Assembly (NCBI GenBank): GCA_002928535.1
Contig: PERG01000019.1
Coordinates: 1-48,330, forward strand
From: Methylotenera sp.
GTDB taxonomy: Bacteria > Pseudomonadota > Gammaproteobacteria > Burkholderiales > Methylophilaceae
Direction: 5' to 3'
Length of the DNA stretch: 48,330 bases
A program made the translations under genes and the position numbers. The notes below the pieces were generated by a model. That model saw only the letters and a list, made by a program, of their open reading frames with translations. It was not told the DNA's origin and did no database searches. How positions within the stretch are numbered: position 1 is the stretch's first letter; each line of letters starts with the position of its first letter. Positions 28,048 through 37,780 of the stretch are shown here, piece after piece.

Positions 28048-28455
28048 TTATTTACCGAAGAAGTAAGCGATTTCGATCGCCGCATTTTCTGCTGAATCCG
28101 AACCATGCACTGCGTTCGCATCGATGCTCTCAGCGAAGTCAGCACGGATCGTACCAGCAGCAGCTTCTTTAGGGTTAGTCGCGCCCATGAGGTCACGGTT
28201 CACTTGAACTGCATTTTCGCCTTCCAAAGCCTGGATCATCACTGGGCCGGAAATCATGAATTTAACGAGGTCTTTGAAGAAAGGACGCTCTTTATGCACA
28301 GCGTAGAAGCCTTCAGCCTCGGCTTGTGTCAATTGTGCCATTTTGGCTTCAACAATTTTTAAACCTGCGTTTTCAAAACGTGTGTAGATTTTACCGATCA
28401 CATTTTTTGCAACTGCATCAGGTTTGATGATAGAAAGTGTGCGTTGAACAGCCAT
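28048..28455 (-). CDS. ndk: Nucleoside diphosphate kinase
   Basis: Transfers the gamma phosphate of ATP to nucleoside diphosphates through a phosphohistidine. The N-terminus [16 protein letters not shown] segment ([15 protein letters not shown]) and the active-site NAVHGSDS with H117 are unmistakable. The protein is 135 residues, slightly shorter than E. coli Ndk (143), with a short C-terminus ending AYFFGK. ndk upstream of rlmN-pilW is conserved among betaproteobacteria. Here element B separates the two genes. It is divergent from the fhc cluster. Confidence 0.97.
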   Translation of the reverse strand: MAVQRTLSIIKPDAVAKNVIGKIYTRFENAGLKIVEAKMAQLTQAEAEGFYAVHKERPFFKDLVKFMISGPVMIQALEGENAVQVNRDLMGATNPKEAAAGTIRADFAESIDANAVHGSDSAENAAIEIAYFFGK

Positions 28456-28576
28456 AACAACTCCATTAATTAACTTATTGAAAAGACCGATAAAATACCA
28501 TTTTTAGCACTTAAAATAAACCTGCATTTTGCTTTTCGCCCTAGCCTTTTTACAGTTTGCCTGCTTTAATTCGCCG

Positions 28577-28597
28577 ACCTGTGGCAAAATCACAGGT
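28577..28597 (+). promoter_or_regulatory. Hairpin overlapping the fhcB ribosome binding site
   Basis: A perfect inverted repeat, ACCTGTG (28577-28583) and CACAGGT (28591-28597) with a 7-nt spacer. The AGGTG that would pair with 16S rRNA for ATG 28605 lies at 28594-28598, inside the 3' arm. In RNA the arm would hide the ribosome site; as DNA the symmetry could also be a repressor operator. Confidence 0.6.
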
Positions 28598-28604
28598 GAT
28601 GAAA

Positions 28605-29813
28605 ATGCCTGTTGCTCCCACGAACACCAATAACGTTACTTGCCCTGCATGTGGCATGCTGTGCGACGATATTACAATCACCTCAAAATCGCCCGTTAAA
28701 ATCAGCAATGGTTGCATCAAAAGCGTGGCTTTTTTCGAGCAAACGATTGCCAATACTCAACCGCAAATAGCTGGTAAACCAGTTGATCTGAGTAACGCTA
28801 TAAAACATGCGGCCGCAATACTGCAGCAAAGCCAGCACCCCTTTTTTGCCGGCCTAGGCACGGAAGTGCATGGCATGCGTGCGTTGCTCACACTAGCCGA
28901 AAAAACAGGTGCAACTTTGGACCATATGCACTCTGGCGCAAGCGTGCGCAATACCTTGGCCTTGCAGAATAGCGGCTGGCAGACCACCACCCTCACCGAG
29001 ATTAAAAATCGCGCTGACCTCATTGTGGCCATTGGCACCGATATCGTTTCCAGTCACCCGCGTTTTCTGGAAAAACTGGTGCATAACGAACAAAGCCTGT
29101 TCAACAAACCTAAACCGGAAGTACATTACCTGGGTGTTGATACCCCTGAGCATTTACCAGAAATCCTGAATGTACTTAACGCCTTGGCGAGCAATAACAA
29201 AGTGCTGGTAGATCAGATTAATGGCATTACGATTGCCAGCTTAAAAACCCTGTTGGAAAAGATTCATGCAGCACACTATGCAGTACTGGTCTGGTCTGCC
29301 AGCAAGCTGGATTATCCCCATGCCGAACTGTCCATACAAAGCATTACCAGATTAATCAGCAAATTGAATGAAACCACGCGTGTGGCGGGCTTACCTCTCA
29401 ATTCCGGAGATGGCGATACCAGTGTAAGCAACACCTGTACCTGGCGCACTGGCTCCACCGCCAATATTCGCTTTATGGGTAAAGTCACCGTAAATGAAAG
29501 CATTGCCGAGTACAAACCTTATCGCTATTCAGCAAATCAGTCATTGCAACACTGCGATAGCCTACTTTGGATCAGTACACTGAGTGAAGCACCGCCGCCA
29601 TCAAGCGATTTACCCATGATCGTGATTGGCCATCCCAATATGCAATTTACCCGTATACCTGAAGTCTTTATTCCGGTAGGTATTCCTGGCTTAGATCACA
29701 CCGGTATCATGTTCAGGCTCGATAGCGCAGTGTCGCTGCCACTCAAGCGAGTACGCCAGAGCGAATTACCCACTCTGGCATATGTACTGCACCAGATTTC
29801 GGAAGCGTTATGA
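28605..29813 (+). CDS. fhcB: Formyltransferase/hydrolase complex subunit B
   Basis: Subunit of the cytoplasmic Fhc complex that turns formyl-tetrahydromethanopterin into formate in methylotrophs. It is homologous to the molybdenum/tungsten subunit FmdB/FwdB of archaeal formylmethanofuran dehydrogenase; the bacterial version is thought to be non-redox and structural. The start of the protein contains CPACGMLCDD, and the rest resembles a molybdopterin-oxidoreductase fold. The frame is open from a TTG at 28557, but ATG 28605 has AGGTG six nt upstream and gives 402 residues. It overlaps fhcA by ATGA and is the first gene of the cluster. Confidence 0.93.
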   Translation: MPVAPTNTNNVTCPACGMLCDDITITSKSPVKISNGCIKSVAFFEQTIANTQPQIAGKPVDLSNAIKHAAAILQQSQHPFFAGLGTEVHGMRALLTLAEKTGATLDHMHSGASVRNTLALQNSGWQTTTLTEIKNRADLIVAIGTDIVSSHPRFLEKLVHNEQSLFNKPKPEVHYLGVDTPEHLPEILNVLNALASNNKVLVDQINGITIASLKTLLEKIHAAHYAVLVWSASKLDYPHAELSIQSITRLISKLNETTRVAGLPLNSGDGDTSVSNTCTWRTGSTANIRFMGKVTVNESIAEYKPYRYSANQSLQHCDSLLWISTLSEAPPPSSDLPMIVIGHPNMQFTRIPEVFIPVGIPGLDHTGIMFRLDSAVSLPLKRVRQSELPTLAYVLHQISEAL

Positions 29814-31486
29814 TCATCCAGCTTAAAAATGGCAAATTATATGATCCGGCGCACGGCGTTGATGGCGTGGTGCGTGATCTCTATATACGTGACGGCCGCA
29901 TAGTTGCCCAACCCAACTCGAACGAAAAAATTGATCAGGTATTTGACTTAAGTGGCAAGATCGTCATGGCCGGTGCCATCGATATGCACAGCCATATCGG
30001 CGGTGGAAAAGTCAATATTGCACGCATGATGCTGCCAGAGTTTCAAATCAAAGAGTACCAAGAAACTCGCCAATATACCGAACCGGAAGCACATATCTGC
30101 ACCCCAAGCTGCAGCCACGATGCCGTCCCTAATACCAACCAGACGGGCTTCAGGTATATTGAAATGGGCTATACTGCGGCATTTGAACCGGCCATTTTAC
30201 CGATCAATGCCCGTCAAGCCCACCTGGAAATGGGCGATACGCCCATGATCGACAAAGGCGGTTACGCCATGTTGGGTAACGACGATTACTTCCTGCGTCT
30301 TTTAAGTAGCAAAGCCGAACAAAAAGTCATTAATGATTATGTGGCTTGGACACTCCATGCCACGCAGGCTATCGGCATCAAGGTCGTAAACCCTGGTGGC
30401 ATCTCTGCGTTTAAATTTAACCAACGCAGATTGGATTTGGACGAAAATCACAGTTTTTATCAGGTTTCGCCGCGGGAAATTCTAAAAAGCTTAAGTACTG
30501 CCGTGCACCAGCTGGGCATTGCTAAACCGCTGCACGTACATTGCAATAATCTGGGCGCGGCTGGCAATTTTCAAACCACCCTAGACACCATGGGCGCTTC
30601 TGAGGGCGTGCCCATGCATTTGACGCATATCCAATTCCATAGTTATGGTGCAGAAGGCGACAAAAAATTCTCCTCAGCCGCCGCACAGATTTCCGAAGCA
30701 TTGAATAAACATCAACACATCACTGCTGACGTCGGCCAGATTTTATTCGGCCAAACAGTGACGGCTTCTGGCGACAGCATGATGCAACAACTCAACGCCC
30801 AATACGCCAATCCAAAAAAGTCCGTGATTATGGACATTGAATGCGATGCCGGCTGTGGCGTCGTCCCTTTCAAATATCGCGACCAGAATTATGTGAACGC
30901 CCTGCAATGGGCGATTGGCTTGGAGATTTTCCTATCCGTGGAAGATCCCTGGCGCATCTTTTTAACCACAGACCATCCCAACGGCGCGCCTTTCACCAGC
31001 TACCCGCATTTGATCCGTCTACTCATGGATAAAAGTTTCCGCAATGAAGCTTTTGCCAAATTGAATCTAGACGCCCAAGCCATGAGCAACCTGACCAGTC
31101 TGGACCGCGAATATAGCCTGTATGAAATTGCCGTAATGACGCGCGCCGGAGCTGCTAAATTAATTGGCCTCAATGACCGTGGGCATTTAGGTGCTGGCGC
31201 TGCAGCGGATATCACCATTTACACTGATCAGCCCGACCGTGAAGCCATGTTTGCCAAGCCCGATTATGTCTTCAAGGATGGTGAATTAGTCGTGCGGGAC
31301 TGCAAAGTGGTGAAAGTGGTCTGGGGCAAAACGCACACAGCAAAACCAGCATTTGATATTGGCGTGGAGCAAGGATTAAAAGCGTATTTTAATCAATACC
31401 ATACGATTCAGTTAGATAACTTTAAAATATCCAATGATGAAATTGCGGACGACGGACGCGGCGGCATCATCATCCACTCAACATGA
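29810..31486 (+). CDS. fhcA: Formyltransferase/hydrolase complex subunit A (formylmethanofuran hydrolase)
   Basis: Amidohydrolase-superfamily subunit that hydrolyses the formyl group from the methanofuran-type cofactor to formate. The metal-binding motif DMHSHIGGGKVN sits near residue 58, and further histidines appear in LHVHCNNLGAAGN and LTHIQFHSYG. The 558-residue length matches bacterial FhcA and archaeal FmdA/FwdA. It overlaps both fhcB and fhcD through ATGA junctions, consistent with coupled synthesis of a stoichiometric complex. Confidence 0.96.
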   Translation: MIIQLKNGKLYDPAHGVDGVVRDLYIRDGRIVAQPNSNEKIDQVFDLSGKIVMAGAIDMHSHIGGGKVNIARMMLPEFQIKEYQETRQYTEPEAHICTPSCSHDAVPNTNQTGFRYIEMGYTAAFEPAILPINARQAHLEMGDTPMIDKGGYAMLGNDDYFLRLLSSKAEQKVINDYVAWTLHATQAIGIKVVNPGGISAFKFNQRRLDLDENHSFYQVSPREILKSLSTAVHQLGIAKPLHVHCNNLGAAGNFQTTLDTMGASEGVPMHLTHIQFHSYGAEGDKKFSSAAAQISEALNKHQHITADVGQILFGQTVTASGDSMMQQLNAQYANPKKSVIMDIECDAGCGVVPFKYRDQNYVNALQWAIGLEIFLSVEDPWRIFLTTDHPNGAPFTSYPHLIRLLMDKSFRNEAFAKLNLDAQAMSNLTSLDREYSLYEIAVMTRAGAAKLIGLNDRGHLGAGAAADITIYTDQPDREAMFAKPDYVFKDGELVVRDCKVVKVVWGKTHTAKPAFDIGVEQGLKAYFNQYHTIQLDNFKISNDEIADDGRGGIIIHST

Positions 31487-32403
31487 TCATTAACCACATC
31501 CAGATCGCTGACACTTTTGCCGAAGCCTTCAATATGCGAGGCACGCGGGTCATTATTACCGCACAAAATCACAAGTGGGCCTACCATGCCGCCAATGCCA
31601 TGACCGGTTTTGCCACCAGCGTCATTGGTTGTGGCGTAGAAGCCGGGATCGAACGGGAGTTACTGGCCGATGAAACGCCCGATGGCCGGCCAGGCGTGAG
31701 TGTCCTCATGTTTGCCATGGGTAGCAAAGTCCTTATGCAGCAACTGGAAACCCGCATGGGGCAATGCATCCTGACTTGCCCGACTGCTGCGGCATTTGGT
31801 GGCATTGAACCCTCTGAAGAATTGGAAATAGACCAAATCAGCTTGGGTAAGCATTTGCGATTTTTTGGCGATGGCTATCAAACTTCTAAATTAATAGACG
31901 GTAAGCGCTATTGGCGCATCCCCGTTATGGACGGGGAGTTCCTCACCGAAGAAACCACGGGCATGGTGCGCGCGATTGGTGGCGGCAACTTCCTCATTCT
32001 GGCAACTTCACAAGCGCAGGCACTGCATGCAGCAGAAACCGCGATTGAGTCCATGAAGCAAGTGCCTGACGTCATCATGCCTTTTCCTGGCGGCGTGGTG
32101 CGTTCCGGATCTAAAGTCGGTAGCAAGTACCCCAAGATGTTCGCCTCCACCAATGATGCGTTCTGCCCTACCCTTAAAGGCGTGGTGAATAGTGAACTGT
32201 CCCCGGACATCGAAAGCGTGATGGAAATCGTCATCGACGGCTTAAGCTTCGAAGCGATTGTACTGGCTATGCGTGTGGGCATCCAGGCAATTTGCGACTT
32301 AGGTCCAGACAGTGGCGTAAAGCGTATCTCAGCAGGTAACTATGGCGGCAAACTAGGCCCTCATCACTTCAAGCTGCATGAGATCATGGGTATAAAATCA
32401 TGA
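31483..32403 (+). CDS. fhcD: Formylmethanofuran--tetrahydromethanopterin formyltransferase, Fhc subunit D
   Basis: Homologue of archaeal Ftr that moves the formyl group from H4MPT to the methanofuran-like cofactor; in methylotrophs it works in the oxidative direction. The 306-residue length is that of Ftr. Recognisable parts include ADTFAEAFNMRGTRVIITA at the start, CPTAAAFGGI, and the C-terminal GNYGGKLGPHHFKLHEI. ATGA overlaps link it to fhcA and fhcC. Confidence 0.96.
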   Translation: MIINHIQIADTFAEAFNMRGTRVIITAQNHKWAYHAANAMTGFATSVIGCGVEAGIERELLADETPDGRPGVSVLMFAMGSKVLMQQLETRMGQCILTCPTAAAFGGIEPSEELEIDQISLGKHLRFFGDGYQTSKLIDGKRYWRIPVMDGEFLTEETTGMVRAIGGGNFLILATSQAQALHAAETAIESMKQVPDVIMPFPGGVVRSGSKVGSKYPKMFASTNDAFCPTLKGVVNSELSPDIESVMEIVIDGLSFEAIVLAMRVGIQAICDLGPDSGVKRISAGNYGGKLGPHHFKLHEIMGIKS

Positions 32404-33218
32404 GTGCATTAACGTTCAGCTTAAAAAAACCACTGCAATTTTCCGTTAACTGCGCGGCATTAACGCCTAGCAAGTTGCAGGGTAAGTCAATTCAGGAAAT
32501 CGCTAGCATTCCAATGATCTTGGGGAATCAGAAACTGACCGTAGGCGATTTATTCGATATTTCTGGCGAAGATCCCCATCATTTTTGTTTTAAAAATACC
32601 AGCGATAAACTGGAGTACCTGGGCGCCAACATGGCAGGGGGCAGCATCACCATAGAAGGAAACGCCGGCGCTTATCTTGGCTTTGCCATGGCTGACGGCG
32701 AAATCTATTGTCATGGTCATACCGCAGATTTTACTGCCTGCAATATGGCGGGCGGGTTATTGAAGATTGATGGCAACGCCGGCCACTTTTTAGGCGGCGC
32801 TTCCGCAGGTTTACGCAAGGGCATGCGCGGCGGCACAGTGATTGTCAAAGGCAGCACTGGTGACCGTACAGGCGATCAGATGCGTCGCGGCCTTATTCTC
32901 ATTGAGGGGAATGTCGGCGATTACTGCGGTAGCCGCATGATAGCAGGCACAATCGGTGTATTGGGGAATGCCGGGAGATATGCCGGTTTCAATATGCAGC
33001 GCGGTACGCTACTATTTACCCAAGCCCCACATTTGCATGCCACCTTGCAAAATTGCGGTAGGCACACCCTGCCATTCTTAAGTTTGTTGTTTAAGTCTTT
33101 TCAGCAATACAATACAAAATTCAGCCAGCTAAACTCTCAACGGGTACAGCGTTTTGTAGGCGATATTGCTTGCAATGGCAATGGTGAGATATTGTTAGCT
33201 GAACCATTAAACGCCTAA
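32400..33218 (+). CDS. fhcC: Formyltransferase/hydrolase complex subunit C
   Basis: Homologue of archaeal FmdC/FwdC and of the C-terminal beta-helix of glutamate synthase. It is built of repeated GG..I.GNAG turns (GGSITIEGNAGAYLGFAM, GGLLKIDGNAGHFLGG, GTIGVLGNAGRYAGFNM). It has a structural role in the Fhc complex. The 272-residue length is normal. It is the last of the four overlapping genes; its stop is 45 bp before the HPP gene. Confidence 0.95.
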   Translation: MSALTFSLKKPLQFSVNCAALTPSKLQGKSIQEIASIPMILGNQKLTVGDLFDISGEDPHHFCFKNTSDKLEYLGANMAGGSITIEGNAGAYLGFAMADGEIYCHGHTADFTACNMAGGLLKIDGNAGHFLGGASAGLRKGMRGGTVIVKGSTGDRTGDQMRRGLILIEGNVGDYCGSRMIAGTIGVLGNAGRYAGFNMQRGTLLFTQAPHLHATLQNCGRHTLPFLSLLFKSFQQYNTKFSQLNSQRVQRFVGDIACNGNGEILLAEPLNA

Positions 33219-33263
33219 GCTAATTTTGCTTCAAATCACTCCAACTTCTAAAGGAAACTAACA

Positions 33264-33791
33264 ATGAAAAATTTACTAACGAAGTTAAAAGGCGACCATG
33301 CCGCACTGCCACCCGCATTCAACCCTAAAGCAGTTTTACTCGCTTGGCTAGGCGGCTTTATTGCCATTGCAGCTGTTGCACTGATTACCACCAATTTGTC
33401 CTATATGCTGATTCTAGGCTCTTTCGGCGCATCTTGCGTCATTCTATTCGCGTACCCAGAAGCACCGTTTGCCCAGCCACGTAACACTATAGGCGGACAC
33501 TTTTTCAGCTCTTTGGTTGGATTGCTTTTCGTCAGCCTGTTTGGTGTTGCATGGTGGGTTTTGGCCGCCGCCGTAGGCACTGCCATTGCTGTGATGATGC
33601 TGACTAAAACCGTCCATCCTCCTGCAGGTTCAAACCCGGTGATCATCTGGCTTATGGTGGCTTCACATGGCATTATAGGCTGGGATTTCCTGCTATTTCC
33701 CACGCTTATCGGCGCCATCGTGATTACATTGGTTGCCCTCATTTACAACAACCTGACGCGTGAAGGCAATTACCCTAAATACTGGTTCTAA
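33264..33791 (+). CDS. HPP family integral membrane protein
   Basis: A 175-residue protein with four predicted membrane helices and the family-naming motif in TKTVHPPAGSNPVI (near residues 112-125). HPP proteins are widespread in bacteria and plants; a nitrite transport role has been described for plant and cyanobacterial members, but bacterial function is mostly unknown. The ATG follows AAAGGA with good spacing. It lies on the same strand as fhcC, 45 bp downstream, and could share its transcript. Confidence 0.92.
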   Translation: MKNLLTKLKGDHAALPPAFNPKAVLLAWLGGFIAIAAVALITTNLSYMLILGSFGASCVILFAYPEAPFAQPRNTIGGHFFSSLVGLLFVSLFGVAWWVLAAAVGTAIAVMMLTKTVHPPAGSNPVIIWLMVASHGIIGWDFLLFPTLIGAIVITLVALIYNNLTREGNYPKYWF

Positions 33792-33833
33792 AAATGTTAA
33801 AATGCGTGATTACGTTTTAACCTGATTTATCGC

Positions 33834-34763
33834 ATGTCTAAATATTTAACCGCCGCATTATATAAGTTTGTCAGTTTGCCGGACTACAAAGCCTTGCAAG
33901 CGCCTATTCTTGCTGCATGCGTGACTAACCACATTAAAGGCACACTGTTGCTGGCTGAAGAAGGCATCAACGGCACCATTGCCGGTCTGCCTGAGGATAT
34001 TCACAAGGTATTGAATTACTTGCGCCAAGACTCACGCTTGGCTGACCTGGAGCATAAGGAATCATATGCGGATGAACATCCTTTCTACCGCATGAAGGTC
34101 AAGCTCAAGAAAGAAATTGTCACACTTGGCGTGCCAGGCGTAAGTCCTACCAAACAGGTTGGTACCTATGTCAAACCTGAAGATTGGAATGCACTGATCT
34201 CTGACCCGGATGTCATTTTGATTGATACACGTAATGATTACGAAGTCGATATTGGGACTTTCAAAGGTGCAGTGGATCCAAAAACCACTGCTTTCCGTGA
34301 ATTCCCGGAATATGTGGCTAAAAATCTGGATAAAACCAAGCATAAGAAAGTGGCGATGTTTTGCACCGGTGGCATCCGCTGTGAGAAAGCCTCTTCGTAT
34401 ATGATGGAACAAGGCTTTGAAGAGGTGTATCACTTGCAAGGCGGTATTTTGAAATACTTGGAAACCGTGCCGGAGGAATCAAGCCTATGGCAAGGCGAGT
34501 GCTTCGTTTTTGACCAACGTGTAGCCATTAAACATAATCTGGCTGTCGGCGAATATGATCAATGTTATGCTTGCCGACATCCACTTTCACCCGAGGAAAT
34601 GCGTAGTGAGAAATATGCAGCGGGTATTTCCTGTCCCTATTGCTACGATAAATTATCTCCTGAGAAAAAAGCCAGCCTCATGGAGCGACAAAAACAAGTG
34701 GCTTTAGCAAAACTACGTGGCGAAACCCATATCGGCAATAGCCAAAAACGCGAATCTTTTTAA
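33834..34763 (+). CDS. trhO: tRNA uridine(34) hydroxylase TrhO (rhodanese family, YceA)
   Basis: A 309-residue cytoplasmic enzyme that hydroxylates U34 of certain tRNAs using oxygen. An N-terminal acylphosphatase-like domain (residues 1-95, [14 protein letters not shown]) precedes a rhodanese domain with the active-site cysteine in [15 protein letters not shown]-terminal cysteine cluster follows ([17 protein letters not shown]). This domain order is diagnostic of UPF0176/TrhO. An imperfect inverted repeat at 33796-33821 precedes the gene, so it may have its own transcript. Confidence 0.95.
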   Translation: MSKYLTAALYKFVSLPDYKALQAPILAACVTNHIKGTLLLAEEGINGTIAGLPEDIHKVLNYLRQDSRLADLEHKESYADEHPFYRMKVKLKKEIVTLGVPGVSPTKQVGTYVKPEDWNALISDPDVILIDTRNDYEVDIGTFKGAVDPKTTAFREFPEYVAKNLDKTKHKKVAMFCTGGIRCEKASSYMMEQGFEEVYHLQGGILKYLETVPEESSLWQGECFVFDQRVAIKHNLAVGEYDQCYACRHPLSPEEMRSEKYAAGISCPYCYDKLSPEKKASLMERQKQVALAKLRGETHIGNSQKRESF

Positions 34764-34805
34764 CATTCAAACGAACTGGATACTTAATGCAAAGTCACAC
34801 ACACC

Positions 34806-35432
34806 ATGTTTGATTACAATACGCTCGTAAAAACCCTTCATCAATTTGCAGAACAATCCAAAACCAAGCCATTAACGCTAGGTGAAGCTTTAGATTCCCT
34901 AGACGAAGCTGGTTATGCGTTTATTGCGATCATTTTGGTTCTCCCCTTTCTTCAGCCTTTGCCCATGGGGCCTATCACGGTTCTGGGTGGGGTGGCATTT
35001 GCAACACTGGGCTGGCAATTATTTAATGGACACGAATCTCCGGTATTACCCCACAAAATTCGTAACGTCGAATTTTCCGAGAACACCTGGCGTATCTTGG
35101 TCAATGTATGCCTGAAAATTTTGGGCTTTTGCAGAAAGTTCACCAAACAGCGCTACCCGGCCATTGTGAATGGCACTAAAGGCCAAAAATTCGGCGGTTT
35201 CATCTTATTAGCTGCCGGTGCGCTGATGGCCATTCCATTCGGTGTGCTACCGCTTAATAATCTTCTGCCTGGTTTGGCTATATTGTTTTATTGTATCGGC
35301 GAGCTGGAAAGCGATGGGCTCATGTTTTTTATCGCTATTTTCTGGCTGATTGTCACAGTACTCTACTTCATCGCATTTTTCGCGGCGTTATGGTACTTTG
35401 GTCAAGAAGCATTGGAATTCTTTAAGTGGTAG
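34806..35432 (+). CDS. ExoD-family exopolysaccharide synthesis membrane protein
   Basis: A 208-residue protein with about four to five hydrophobic segments (YAFIAIILVLPFLQPLPMG, GGFILLAAGALMAIPFG, FIAIFWLIVTVLYFIAFFAALWYFG). The N-terminal layout (LHQFAEQSKTKPLTLGEALD..., then LPFLQPLPMGPITVLGG) is that of the ExoD family, first seen as affecting exopolysaccharide in rhizobia; its biochemical function is unknown. It is 42 bp after trhO and ends before a bidirectional terminator. Confidence 0.87.
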   Translation: MFDYNTLVKTLHQFAEQSKTKPLTLGEALDSLDEAGYAFIAIILVLPFLQPLPMGPITVLGGVAFATLGWQLFNGHESPVLPHKIRNVEFSENTWRILVNVCLKILGFCRKFTKQRYPAIVNGTKGQKFGGFILLAAGALMAIPFGVLPLNNLLPGLAILFYCIGELESDGLMFFIAIFWLIVTVLYFIAFFAALWYFGQEALEFFKW

Positions 35433-35454
35433 CCATTAACCTCGATTAATGACT

Positions 35455-35488
35455 GAAAAAAAAATGCACCCAATTGGGTGCATTTTTT
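35455..35488. terminator. Bidirectional terminator between exoD-like gene and argG
   Basis: A perfect stem ATGCACCC/GGGTGCAT (35464-35471 with 35476-35483) with a 4-nt AATT loop, flanked by an A-run on the left and a T-run on the right. It lies between two convergent genes and can serve both strands. Confidence 0.92.
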
Positions 35489-35511
35489 ACGCTATTACTT
35501 TTTAGACTTTA

Positions 35512-36744
35512 TTACTTTTTAAGCTTGAGATTTGCCGCAATACGCATTCTTAAGGCATTCAGCTTAATGAAGCCACCTGCGTCTTTCTGATCGTAGGCAC
35601 CTTCGTCATCTTCAAATGTCGCAATGGTCGAATCAAATAAGGAGTTGGTTTTACTATCGCGGCCAGTCACAATCACATTGCCTTTATACAACTTCACGCG
35701 CACCCAGCCATTCACAGCAGTCTGGGTATGGTCAATCAAAGTTTGCAGTGCGATACGCTCTGGGCTCCACCAATAACCGTTGTAAATCATGCTCGCATAG
35801 CGTGGCATGAGGTCATCTTTAAGATGGGCCACTTCACGGTCTAAAGTAATGGATTCAATGGCACGGTGCGCTTTAAGCATGATGGTACCGCCAGGCGTTT
35901 CGTAGCAGCCACGTGACTTCATGCCCACATAACGATTCTCAACTAAATCCAGCCGGCCGATCCCATGCTTGCCGCCAATTTTGTTCAAATGGGCTAATAA
36001 TTCATGCGGTTTCATGGCTTCGCCGTTCAAGCTAACCGGGTCACCGTTTACGTATTCAATATCCAGGTACTCGGCGGCATCAGGTGCTTTTTCCGGGCTC
36101 ACTGACCAGCGCCACATCGATTCTTCAGCTTCTGCTGCAGGGTTTTCCAGATGGCGGCCTTCATAGGAGATATGCAGCAAGTTAGCGTCCATGCTATACG
36201 GGCTGCCGCCTTGCTTGTGTTTCATATCCACTGGAATGCCATGTTTTTCAGCATAATTCATAAGCTTTTCACGGCTTAGCAAATCCCACTCGCGCCATGG
36301 TGCGATGATCTGGATATTCGGGTTTAGCGCGTAAGCACCCAACTCAAAACGTACTTGGTCATTGCCTTTACCAGTAGCACCATGCGAAATCGCATCGGCG
36401 TTAGTTTCAGCAGCAATTTCAATCAGGCGCTTGGCAATCAGCGGACGGGCGATGGAAGTACCTAGTAAATATTCGCCTTCATACACAGTATTGGCGCGGA
36501 ACATCGGGAATACGAAATCGCGTACAAACTCTTCGCGCACGTCGTCGATATAGATTTCCTTCACGCCAGCCGCTTTGGCTTTAGCGCGTGCTGGTTCCAG
36601 TTCTTCGCCTTGACCAAGATCAGCGGTGAATGTTACCACCTCACATTGATACTCATCTTGTAGCCATTTCAGGATAACGGACGTATCTAAACCGCCTGAA
36701 TAGGCGAGTACGACTTTTTTAACTGCTTTTTTGACATTACTCAT
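35512..36744 (-). CDS. argG: Argininosuccinate synthase
   Basis: Joins citrulline and aspartate with ATP in arginine biosynthesis. The PP-loop [16 protein letters not shown] sits near residue 12, and [13 protein letters not shown] and the [16 protein letters not shown] segment are typical of type 1 ArgG. The 410 residues are usual. It is the third of three arg genes on the minus strand (argD, argF, argG), with 55-60 bp gaps. The terminator beyond its stop is shared with the convergent gene. Confidence 0.97.
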   Translation of the reverse strand: MSNVKKAVKKVVLAYSGGLDTSVILKWLQDEYQCEVVTFTADLGQGEELEPARAKAKAAGVKEIYIDDVREEFVRDFVFPMFRANTVYEGEYLLGTSIARPLIAKRLIEIAAETNADAISHGATGKGNDQVRFELGAYALNPNIQIIAPWREWDLLSREKLMNYAEKHGIPVDMKHKQGGSPYSMDANLLHISYEGRHLENPAAEAEESMWRWSVSPEKAPDAAEYLDIEYVNGDPVSLNGEAMKPHELLAHLNKIGGKHGIGRLDLVENRYVGMKSRGCYETPGGTIMLKAHRAIESITLDREVAHLKDDLMPRYASMIYNGYWWSPERIALQTLIDHTQTAVNGWVRVKLYKGNVIVTGRDSKTNSLFDSTIATFEDDEGAYDQKDAGGFIKLNALRMRIAANLKLKK

Positions 36745-36803
36745 TACTATTACTTTCTATTAAATCTTAAATAACTTAACGCGTAAATCTGTTCTTAATG
36801 AAT

Positions 36804-37724
36804 TTAAGCGCTGACTTTACCGAGCATCAGATATTCCATGAGCGCTTTTTGCGTGTGTAAACGGTTCTCTGCCTCATCCCATACTACACTTTGCTTTCCG
36901 TCGATCACGTCGGCAGCCACTTCTTCACCCCGGTGCGCAGGCAGGCAATGCATAAACAAAGCATCCTTCGCAGCGACACGCATCATGTCGCTATCCACTT
37001 GCCAATCGGCAAAGTCACGCATGCGCTCTTCATTTTCCGCTTCAAAGCCCATGCTGGTCCACACATCGGTTGTGACCAGGTCAGCACCCTCAGCCGCATC
37101 CATCGGATCGGCAAAGGTTTCAAAGTGGTCGTTACCATATAGATTCGCGCGTTCGGGCTCAACTTCATAACCAGGCGGCGTGGAAACATGCACGTTGAAA
37201 TCCAGCACTTCAGCGGCTTGGAGCCAGGTATTGCAAACATTATTACTATCGCCGATCCACGCTACGGTTTTACCCTTGATCGGGCCACGATGCTCGATGA
37301 AAGTATAGATATCGGCAAGGATCTGGCAAGGATGATATTCATTGGTCAGGCCGTTAATCACAGGTACGCGCGAATTCGCCGCAAAGCGTTCGATGATTTC
37401 CTGCTCAAATGTGCGGATCATGACCAAATCACTCATGCGTGAAATCACTTGTGCCGCATCTTCAACCGGCTCGCCGCGACCCAATTGTGAGTCGCGAGTA
37501 TTGAGGTAAATCGCCGAACCGCCCAGCTGTTGCATACCGGCTTCAAAAGACAAGCGTGTACGTGTACTGGCTTTTTCAAAGATCATCACCAGCGTACGGT
37601 CAGTGAGCGGCCAATATTGCTGGTAATCCTTGAACTGGCTTTTGATCCAGCGCGTACGCTCGAACACGTGCTCAAGCTCATCGCGAGTTAAGTCATTGAA
37701 TTGTAAAAAATGTTTGATTGCCAT
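36804..37724 (-). CDS. argF: Ornithine carbamoyltransferase (anabolic)
   Basis: Makes citrulline from ornithine and carbamoyl phosphate. The carbamoyl phosphate site STRTRLSFE, the HPCQ motif (EYHPCQILAD), and the ornithine-site HCLPAHRGEE are all present, while SMG in the loop (VWTSMGFE) is the ornithine-specific signature. The 306-residue length is normal. It lies between argD and argG in the direction of synthesis; an operon is likely. Confidence 0.97.
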   Translation of the reverse strand: MAIKHFLQFNDLTRDELEHVFERTRWIKSQFKDYQQYWPLTDRTLVMIFEKASTRTRLSFEAGMQQLGGSAIYLNTRDSQLGRGEPVEDAAQVISRMSDLVMIRTFEQEIIERFAANSRVPVINGLTNEYHPCQILADIYTFIEHRGPIKGKTVAWIGDSNNVCNTWLQAAEVLDFNVHVSTPPGYEVEPERANLYGNDHFETFADPMDAAEGADLVTTDVWTSMGFEAENEERMRDFADWQVDSDMMRVAAKDALFMHCLPAHRGEEVAADVIDGKQSVVWDEAENRLHTQKALMEYLMLGKVSA

Positions 37725-37780
37725 ATCTATCTTACTGCTAGTTTATTTTGCCTAAATCTTACAGGTTTATAAACCATTAA

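Noticed and set aside
33796-33821. Inverted repeat GTTAAAA/TTTTAAC before trhO as a terminator of the fhc/HPP transcript
   Set aside because: The stem is A/T-rich and is not followed by a proper T-run, so it is not listed as a terminator.
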